Origin: Gymnopilus junonius
Taxonomy: Eukaryota > Basidiomycota > Agaricomycetes > Agaricales > Galerinaceae
Assembly: GCA_015501075.1 (NCBI GenBank)
Contig: JADNYJ010000416.1
Location: forward strand, 1-28,295
Direction of reading: 5' to 3'
Length of the DNA stretch: 28,295 nt
Made by a program: the position numbers and the translations under genes
The notes under the pieces: model-generated
What the model was told of the DNA's origin: nothing
Database searches by the model: none
The model's input: the letters and a program-made list of their open reading frames with translations, nothing else
Part shown: positions 17,883-26,014 of the stretch, one piece after another
Layout of the letters: every line of letters begins with the position of its first letter
Numbering within the stretch: the stretch's first letter is position 1

Positions 17883-18007
17883 AGACGATGGACTACTCAA
17901 CGAGCAGGTCGATGATGACGCGCTCAGAGACACGCATAATGACGCGAAGGTAAACGCGTCGACTCGACTGGCAAACGCAATGAATGCGGAAAAGAGCATG
18001 TCAACTC
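17883..18007 (+). repeat. Direct repeat, right copy
   Basis: Partner of 16695-16808. It contains a 13-nt insertion (gaaaagagcatg region) near its end. Most differences between the copies are transitions at CG dinucleotides, for example cgcgta/cgcata and aacgacg/aatgacg. Confidence 0.85.
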
Positions 18008-18081
18008 GAAAAAAATCGATTTTCTCCTTAATTACAAACAACCGGCCATCGACGAGGCGCCGAATTCTCCAGTGATGAAGC

Positions 18082-18407
18082 TTAAGGCATATAGGGAGGT
18101 GGAGGGGTCACGAATCGCCCTAAAATCCGTGAATTTCACGGACAAAAAAGAAAGATTCAATAATAACTCACCAGCACGTCTTCTGATGTTCCCTGCTCCT
18201 CCTCCTCCTGCCTCAAGCTCTATCCCCTCCATATCCTCCTCCTCCATCCTAGTTCTTCTAGCTGGGCTGTAGTAGTAAAGCCCTAAAACTACAGCTAAGG
18301 CAACTACAGGATTCTGTAAGATTTTAGTACCCAAGATTGTTTGAAGGCTCACCAAAGACAACCAGTACTATGATGGTTGATATCAGAGCATTCACAGAGG
18401 GTTGCAT
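18082..18407 (-). CDS. Possible small single-span membrane protein or gene fragment
   Basis: Exons 18407-18369, 18313-18172 and 18119-18082 join through GT/AG introns of 55 and 52 nt into 72 codons. The product would start MQPSVNALISTII, continue as one hydrophobic helix (NPVVALAVVLGLYYYS), then a charged and Gly-rich tail (RRTRMEEED, GGGGAG) ending TPPPPYMP. The frame is open upstream of the ATG for about 35 codons and is very Thr-rich there (STITTTTTTPS). The true gene may therefore have been a longer surface protein with a Thr-rich stalk, a membrane helix and a cytosolic tail, of which this is the 3' part; a stop lies before that stalk. I do not recognise the family. Confidence 0.3.
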
Positions 18408-19059
18408 AGTAAGGATAGCTTGTGTGTAAGCAGAGGGTGTAGTGGTAGTGGTGGTAATGGTTGATGAAGTTGGTAAACGAATACAAACATTGCAGCATTA
18501 AGCTCCATCAGCCAGCTTTTCCTTCACATTTTTCTCTTGTGTTTTTTGCTCCTTTTCTTCTCTTCGTCCTTTCTTCGTCTTTTTCTCTTTCTCTTCATGC
18601 TTTTTTCGTGGGTTCCTTTCTTACTCTGTGACGTGGCCATGATACTGATAGTCGCCATTTTCCCTACGGCAAGCCAGCCTACCCTTACTCTCACCTTGTC
18701 AGCCTCGAAATTGACACGCGGCTGTTGAGACGAAATATTGTTCACCGACTTGGTATGCCATTTCTAGAAAGGGTATACTTGATGAATTATATTGGATCAT
18801 ATCAAACTGTAGTACTTCGTCGCGTCGCGTCTGAACACTAATCTGAGTTTGCTCAACACGGCATTATCTGGGGTTACATCATCCTCATCTACTTTGTCGC
18901 CTTCAGCTCATCGCCTGCGGTGTAGTTGCGTGCCTCAATGGTTATGGCTGGAGGGAATCCGGCACAATCGGCGCCTTAATGAGTTTGTAAAGGGTGTGTC
19001 TTTTAATATTGCAGTGTACTCCAAATCACGTCTTCTATAGGATTCTACGCATCGAGGTA
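18408..19059. other. No supported gene
   Basis: The left end encodes the Thr-rich open stretch described for the neighbouring fragment on the minus strand. About 18524-18600 is T/C-rich. A short plus-strand hydrophobic segment at about 18845-18900 ends at a stop and has no partner exon. Confidence 0.4.
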
Positions 19060-20437
19060 AGTTTTTTCTCATTTACTCCCTTCTCCTTCTCATCCTCAAC
19101 GCAACCATTCAGGGTGACTCCACCGTTCGCCACGACGTCCTCGACACCTTCAGCATCGCGTCAAGACATTCTGCATGCGTTGGTGGGCAGATCACCCTCA
19201 ACAAAACCCTTCCAGCACCTTCGGTGATTTGTCGCCATACGTCTTCCATGCGACACCCAGCCCTCAAGAGCACAAGCAGCGATCGTGACTACTTCATGTA
19301 GTGTCGAGATCTCTACGTTCCGAGTTGCCAACGACCTGCGATGGGGAAATGGAGGGTTGAGATACGCAGAGAGGAGCTGATGACGAGGAATGGAGGTATA
19401 GGCGGGTTGGAGGGGTGTGCAGGCCGCCGACTCCTGTCGTTTCCCTATGCTGGATGATCTGGTGGTAAGTCACGGTAGAAATCATCGTTTCTGACTCGCT
19501 TACTTACCTGTCTTTCGTCAGCTTATCTCTCTTCCGTCACCCATCACCTCTCTCTTCGTCTCAACATCACGGTGCCGCCTTCCAGTCGTTACCCAGTCAT
19601 CAAGCACAGAGGCAACAATCACGACTACTTCCTGTAGTCGAGAACCACGCGTTCCGACTCGACTAAGGCCTGGAGTGGGGATATAGGGAGTACGTCCGCA
19701 CAGGATGTGCTTAGGATGCGCGAGGAACTCAGAGGGGGTTAGGAGGGGCATGCACGCAACCGACTCCTGTGCTCCAGTCCTCTTCCTGCACCGTTCCTCC
19801 ATCTCTGCGCAGCTGGTACGGATGTGGTAAGTGTCTGTCGATCTCAGGTTGCCTTATTCACTCACCGATCCTGTCTCTCTAGCTCATCATTTTCCTCCAC
19901 CTCCCACCTCGCCTTGCTGCCCCAGAACCACTTTCCATCCGTCATCTAGTCCCCAAGGGCTTCGCCAGCAGATTGTCGAGATATACGCGTTCCGAGTCGA
20001 CTACAGGCTTCAGTGTATATATAAGGAGTACGGTCGGCACAGGAGGGGCTGAGGATGCAGGAGAAATCTACAGGCAGTTTGAAGGGGTTTGCACTCCGCC
20101 ACCGACTCCTGTCGGTAGTGTGTCTCTTCTGATGGTGTGAAGGGGCGTGCTGAAGTCGGGTAGGACGTGGTGAGTAGCGAGTCGCCTCAGATCGTCGCCC
20201 ACGTACTCACCTTTCCTTTGCCAATTCATTTCGGCTGCGGACAGCGGTCTCGACTATTTCCAGCCGAGATCTACGTGTACAAGTTCGCCATGGACCTGCA
20301 ATGGGTGTACGAGAGGTCAAACAATATGCAAGGAGATGAGGACGTGGAAGGGACTCACAAGTGGTTTGAAGGAGCGTCCCCGCCGCCACCGACTCCTGTA
20401 TACCGAGCCTCTCTTCTGGCGGTGTACAGTGCAGTAA
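19060..20437 (+). repeat. Tandem array of about four diverged intron-plus-exon units
   Basis: Units begin at about 19060, 19464, 19826 and 20168, with period 340-400 bp. Each starts with a donor-like GGTAAGT or GGTGAGT. Each then has an intron-like stretch ending in CTYACYT...AG or a variant, a block resembling gtcgagatctacgcgttccgag, a stretch like ctgcaatgggtgta, and a terminal block gccaccgactcctgt. Conserved peptide echoes are EIYVYKF/EIYAFRV, LQWVYER/LQCIYKEYG and PPPTPV. Units 1-3 carry stops or frame changes and only the fourth keeps the whole exon open. The array therefore looks like duplicated exon modules of one gene, mostly decayed. Confidence 0.6.
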
Positions 20438-20636
20438 GTGAAAATCTATCACCTTTGTGATTTGGGATTTCGCGATACAGTCTCGTGGAACTGATCATCT
20501 TGAATATTGGTCTTCAAGCCAATATCCTCACCACCCAAACATTCTGTCACCCAGAATCAAACGAGCTCGTTTATGTACTCTGAGTATATCCGCAAGGTGT
20601 TTGCAACCTCCATTTGTCGATGTGCTCACCACGTAG
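20245..20636 (+). CDS. Open terminal part of the tandem-unit gene, unrecognised
   Basis: The fourth repeat unit is open through AEIYVYKFAMDLQWVYERS and ASPPPPTPVYRASLLAVYSA to 20433. A GTAAGT intron (20434-20480, 47 nt, phase 0) follows, then an exon 20481-20636 ending in TAG. The start is not determined: candidate acceptors end at 20244 or 20263, and the upstream units are broken. No known domain was recognised. It may be the surviving 3' end of a multi-exon gene whose earlier exons are the decayed units. Confidence 0.3.
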
Positions 20637-21264
20637 CCTTATTCGATAGCATCGACCAACAGAAATGGCAGCGTGGAACAAAGCGGGATGTCAATGAAGT
20701 GGTAGAAAGTCGTGAGCATGTAGTGCAGGGTGTGTGTGAGGTGGCGGAAGGGGAGTGAGTATGAAGGTGTGGAGGGGGAGAGGAGATGGTTCGAAAAGGC
20801 TGTCTGAGCACGATGAGCATGACATCGGCAACGGTGATGTTGGTGGTAACAATCATGATGATGTCGCCACCACTGCCGCTTCTGGAGATCTTCAGGCATC
20901 AACCCGCCATCAACACTTGAAATTGCAGATGATGTTGAACTGGGTTGTAGTGTTGTTGGATTCACATTCACTCAGGGAACGCTTGATACAAACACCGTCT
21001 TCTGTTTGATCTTCGCGTCATCAGGGATCTGATCAAATGCGATCAGCGACTGATAGTTGATACAAAAATAGAACAAAGCGAGCGAGATTCAGAATAAAGG
21101 CGTTCTCTGCCTTGTAAGGGAACTGAAAGGGCCTCTCAACCTAGATAAATTTCGTGACCCCTTCCAACGTAACTCTCTTTCCACCTAGACACGTTGCTGC
21201 ACTTTGAAATCGTCTTCATTGCATGGCTTAAGGTTTGGCATTTCGTTAGCTCACCTTTTCCCGG
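20637..21264. other. No supported gene
   Basis: This flank precedes the transposase relic. About 20800-20880 is rich in GATGAT/CATGAT-like words. No terminal inverted repeat matching the far side of the transposase could be identified by eye. Confidence 0.4.
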
Positions 21265-24200
21265 ATGACTGATGTAAAGTCAAGCAGAACCATGACTTCA
21301 AGTGCCACTCAATTCAAATATCGCTGCCTTTGTACTAGCAGACACTGCAATAACTATGTTGATCGTGACACGGGTCAGCAAGGAGTATTGCTAGATCTGC
21401 GAACATTCAAAGAGCACCAACGACTAGAGGAAAATACCAAGATGAGCCATAGGTTGGAGGAACGTGCAATTGAAGCTCAGAGAAGAGCATTAGACAATCA
21501 AGAGGATCTAATGATAAGATCAATGGCACACCTATCTCTTGACCCCCAACCAGAAGAACATCCAGCTAAAACCAAATATAAATTTGATATGGTTCGCGCG
21601 AAAATCGGCCAACTAAGCACAATTCAGGATACGATTAACTCCTTCGAACTCGAACTCAAACTCGTTGAAACCCATGATGAAGCAGCGTCCAGTTCTAGGG
21701 CATATGAGTTTCTTCAAAAGTGCCAGAATATGCGGGCTCAGGTAGCAGATCTCGAAAGGCATCTACAGATGAGCGAACGCGGTCCTTGGAGGAAGGAAGA
21801 AGCAGTCAAACAACTGAGGAGTTCAGCACAAGGAAACCTTGTCAAACTCCAATTGAGAATCCGTGATGCACAAACGTTTTGGAACAAAATTGTGATAAAG
21901 CGCGAGGAAGAAACACAAGCTAAGTTGGCGAACGAAACATTTTTTGACTCGAGTAAGTCCATCAATGACAAAACAAGTTGGAATTGGTTCTGACGTGTGT
22001 ATCAGGCCATCACTTCAAGCCAATATTAGAAGGGGTGAAACCTCTTATCCAACTTGTACTTCTCCTGGCTGTTGCATGTCACGTCATTCTTGGGCTACAC
22101 TGACGCGGATGTTCGTGGATTTTCTCGATGAGCAGTTACATTATCGAAACAACTGTTCGGAAAGTTGCTGGCCAGATAGTGCCAAAATATTTTCACGACA
22201 TCCTTGGGGAATTTCCGGGAGACATCCGCACTGCTACAGACGGATTCCGCTTGGAAGCAAATGCCACCGTCTATGCTGTTTGTCCAAATTGCCATTCAAC
22301 TCACAAACCATCAAAGGGAGAAACTGGCATCATTTCCTACCCTGAGAGGTGCAGCGCGAAGCGTTTTGGGAATCGCTGTGGGGAGATCCTTGTTCATCCG
22401 AAAACGATAGGTACCACTCAAATATTTGTGCCAATCAAAGCTTACGTGGCATTCGACTTCAAAGACTGGTTAGCTGGCTTGCTTTCCCGCACTGGATATG
22501 AAAAACTCATGGACGAAGCATGGAAAAGAATGGAAGAGCAAGCACCTGATGGCTCCTTGAACGATATCTTTCAAGGATCAGTCATTCGCGAATTTATGGG
22601 GCATGACAAGGAAATACATTTCAGTAAAACAGGAGGACATGATTGCGGCCACTATCTCTTCTCTCTTGCATGCGACTTCTTCAACCCCCTCCGTAACCTC
22701 ACTGGCGGAAAGAAAGTTTCCATTGGGGTGATATCTCTAGTCTGCCTCAATCTGCCTATACATCTTCGCTATAGACCAGAAAATATGTTCCTTGCTGGAA
22801 TCATCCCGGGTCCCAAGGAACCGAGCTTAGATACAATTAACCCATACTTAAAGCCCGTGGTCGATGCATTTTTGGAGTTGTGGAAGGGCATTTGGTTCAG
22901 TCAGACTTGTCTGTATGAGCTAGGAAGATTGATATTCTGTGCAATCGTTGCCGTGATATGCGACCTGCCAGCTGCAAAGAAAGTTGGAGGATTCGCATCA
23001 TTTCACCATGAATACTACTGTTCTGTTTGCTGGTGTAACAGGACTCAAACAGACTATGACAACTTTAACTACGGCTCTTGGAGGTTGCACCACAACGAAG
23101 AATGCCGATATTGGGTGGAATTATACCGCTCGGCCCCATCAGCTAAAGAAGCGGAAAGCTTTTTCGACCAGTCAGGCCTACGTTCAACTGAGCTTCTTCG
23201 GCTACCATATTACGATCCGACTAGACATCTTGTCATTGATCCGATGCACAATTTATTTCTGGGGCTGATTAAAGAGCATTTCCAGAATATACTTGGCTAT
23301 AATCCTTGTCAAAATCCGAATGAAAACGGTTCTCCTACCGCTCATTTGCATATCGAAATCCCAGCGGACGCGAGGAACCCATTACTGAACTCGAAACACG
23401 GAAAAGCTGCAGTAAGGAAGTTATTAGAATGGCTGGGAGAAGAAGTAATCGTTTCCAATGCTGCTGCGTTCGACAGAGTAGCAACAGAATGGTGCGGAAA
23501 CAGAATTTCATTGGAAGCCCTTCTGTACGTTGCACGCGGTATCGGATGCATCACGGGCAGCGATGAACAAAGTAACGCCGAGCAAGTAAAGGAGGCTGGA
23601 AGGAAAAACGTGCTTCACAAGAAAGGCATTGCCAAGATGCTATTGTCATGGGTTAGTCTCTTCATTTCCGTTGATCATTATAATATAACTCACTCCGAAT
23701 AGCGGCTCAGACAGGAAATGTCATCTACGGGACACATACATGGCGCCGTCTTCACAACAGGCGAAATGAATGAGATCTGGCATGATATTGAACATATGGT
23801 AAAACCATCCTGGATTACTTCAGTACCCACTACAGTCTCTTCCGCGGGACCAAAGCTGAAGTCAGATCAATGGCGCGTATTCGGCTCGTTATATCTCCCA
23901 GTGACCTTGATTCGCCTCTGGTCCGAGTGTCCTGATGACGAGATTGGCAGAGAGCGCAAGAAGCTGCTCCACCTTACCATGATGCTACTGTCAGCTATCG
24001 TGGTAGGATCGTCAAGGATAACTTCGCAGAAACACGCCGAAGAATACTTGAAGCACATGATAGCATATCGGAAAGGATTGCGAGACACGTTTCCCGAGTA
24101 CAAGTGTCATGCAAATCATCATGTAGCAATGCATATAGGCGAGCTCCTTCTCATGTATGGCCCTATGCATGGTTGGTGGACATTTCCCTTGGAACGAATG

Positions 24201-24970
24201 ATTGGGAACCTTCAAAGGGTATGACCAATTATAAATCAGGTGAATACGAGGAGACAATTGGTCGATCATGGTATCGATCCTCGAACTTCAGGGCACTATT
24301 TTACAGGACGACATGCCCTCAGTCAATACAGTTTTGCTTTAAAATGTTCAGGCGCTTGATCAGATCCGACAAACGGAACTCGCTTGCAGCCGACAACAAC
24401 CAGAACGACGGCGACATGCTCGACAGCGAACCTGCCGATTACGACATTAGGGACCATTATTTTGACAGGGCTCGAATGGAAAAACTCACCCCAAATGTTA
24501 TAGCTGCCTCCAGGAAATACTCAATCCGTGCCCAAGACAGCCAGATCACCCAGTCGCATAGCCTTGGACGGAATATCCTACACCACGCGAGGAACGCATG
24601 AAGGGAATAGTGCATAATGATTCAAGATTCATCTGTGCCATACTGCATCGAAAAGATGCTACAGTTTTCACAGAGTGGCGAAACAGCAGATGACAACGAC
24701 ACTTGGCTCCTTATGCGGGCACATGTCAGTCTTCCGACAACCGACCCGTACGCCCAATACCCATTCTTGAGGGCGGGCATCTGGAGTCCAGAGCTTGAGG
24801 ATGGCTATACCCTCGTCCACGTCTCGAGTGTGGAGACCCCACTTTGCGAAATGTATCATTTCTTGGAAAGGACAGCAAGCTGCTGTTGTGGTTTCCCTCT
24901 CACGTGTACACTACCTTGGAAGGGGGTTGGCCGATTGACTAAATGGGAATTGTGGATGAATGTCGGGTAA
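21265..24970 (+). pseudogene. Tnp2-type (CACTA/EnSpm-like) DNA transposase relic
   Basis: Exon 1 (21265-21952) begins MTDVKSS and has a Cys/His-rich N-terminus (CLCTSRHCNNY...H) followed by a long coiled coil. Intron 21953-22005 leads to a hydrophobic stretch and then a TGA at 22101-22103 in frame, after which homology continues in the same frame (RGCSWIF onward). The region to 23651 holds the hallmarks of the Agaricomycete Tnp2-domain family: YAVCPNCHSTH, YPERCSAKRFG, KDWLAGLLSR, CDFFNPLRN, CLNLPIHLRYRPENMFLAG, IPGPKEPSLD, AVICDLPAAKKV, CSVCWC, SELLRLPYYDPTRH-like and DPMHNLFLGL. Intron 23652-23702 is clean. A 1-nt shift is needed at about 24222 (NLQR to TNYKSGEYEETI), and further shifts at about 24550-24560 and 24610 (THEGNSA to MIQDSS). 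The protein would cut and paste its own element; this copy cannot make a full product. No terminal repeats or target duplications were found. Confidence 0.8.
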
Positions 24971-25128
24971 TATGAATTTTGGTTGGTGTAATTAGTGCAG
25001 AGCCCGATTGAAACATTGTAGGTAGTGAAGGCAGCCCATAATTCAATGATTAAGTACATGTGACGTGCAGGCTTCATGAGGACGACGGAGACGATGACCG
25101 ACGGGCGAGGTTTATGAGACGCAGAAAT

Positions 25129-25219
25129 GGAGGCGATGACCGACGGCGGAGGGTTTGGCGAGGATGGAGTAAGTACTGTTGAGAATATCGGAAATTCCAA
25201 TAATCTCTAGCTAGTACTT
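25129..25219 (+). repeat. Inverted repeat, left arm
   Basis: The arm runs from ggaggcgatgaccgacggcg to ctagtactt and is the reverse complement of 25638-25752 with few mismatches. It contains AGTAAGTACTGTTGAGAATA. A GTAAGT donor-like site and a TCTCTAG acceptor-like end suggest a copied exon-intron-exon piece. Confidence 0.85.
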
Positions 25220-25637
25220 GAGCATTCTCGATGCTCTGCTATACAATACCTGCATCAAGTCAACCTGAGAAAGCAATGTTTAGCAAAGGTCTACACGAAG
25301 GCCAGAGAGGGAAAAACTCACCATGCTTATCGAGTCCCTCTCGAATCCTTATCTCCTCCGGAATCTAACGCTCTGCACTTCATGCCAAGGACCCACATAC
25401 TAATATAAACGTCGGAAGTGGATGAGATTCGGGGCACCGAGGGCCCAGAGGCTCTGAGGAAGGTGCAAGACGCTGGAGGACGCTGGCCATTGGTGTCTTG
25501 CATGAGACAGAAAATAGATGAGCGTGTTCCTGATGATGACTAAATGCGCACGTGGACTGTAATACATTGTTACACTACAGGTGACTCAACAGATCAGCGC
25601 ACAGTCATCACCGAACAGCGATTCCCTCGCCATTGCT

Positions 25638-25752
25638 AAGTACTAGTCAGAGAGTATTGGAGTTTCCGATATTCTCAACAGTACTTACTTTGTGCAGTCT
25701 ATGGGCAAGAAATACCCTCCTCGCTAAACCCTCCGCCGTCGTCATCGCCTCC
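25638..25752 (-). repeat. Inverted repeat, right arm
   Basis: Partner of 25129-25219 across a 418-bp spacer. It holds about 25 extra bases (tttgtgcagtctatgggcaa region) beside the GTAAGTACTG block. The arms could fold back as a long hairpin. Confidence 0.85.
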
Positions 25753-26014
25753 GTCTATTCAACTCTTATCTTCCTCTCAAATGCCCCGAGATTATTGGAA
25801 TCCGGATATTCAGCCTGTCAGCGATTTGTATGCGTTTACAAGAGCCAGCTGTTCAAGGAGTTCCATCCCTGCATCTATGTGCTGAACGAAAGTAAAAATT
25901 CTTGGCAGAAGGTACGTCTCATAAAATATTGTTTATGAGTACTCTGGAATTAACTTCAACCCAGAACGCGTTGGCTACATCCGTCCTCTATTATCAAAAA
26001 TTATATAAATACAA

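Larger units (their letters stand above)
24971..26014. other. Spacer holding an inverted repeat pair
   Basis: Apart from the inverted repeat arms (listed separately) no gene is supported. A short tandem duplication (gatgaccgacggg / gatgaccgacggc, period about 48) lies at 25078-25165. Peptides read from the arms in opposite directions are the same (EFPIFSTVLT), which reflects the inverted duplication and is not evidence of coding. Confidence 0.5.

Noticed and set aside
16695..18007. LTR retrotransposon (direct repeats around an internal segment)
   Set aside because: The repeats are only ~115 bp, lack TG...CA ends, and nothing between them resembles gag, protease, reverse transcriptase or integrase.
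22101..22103. Stop-codon readthrough or selenocysteine at the TGA in the transposase
   Set aside because: The same gene has several frameshifts farther on, so ordinary decay explains the stop. Fungi of this group are not known to use selenocysteine.
24856..25200. Minus-strand frame sharing EFPIFSTVLT with a plus-strand frame at 25633
   Set aside because: The shared peptide is a consequence of the inverted repeat arms. Neither frame has recognisable domains or convincing coding structure.
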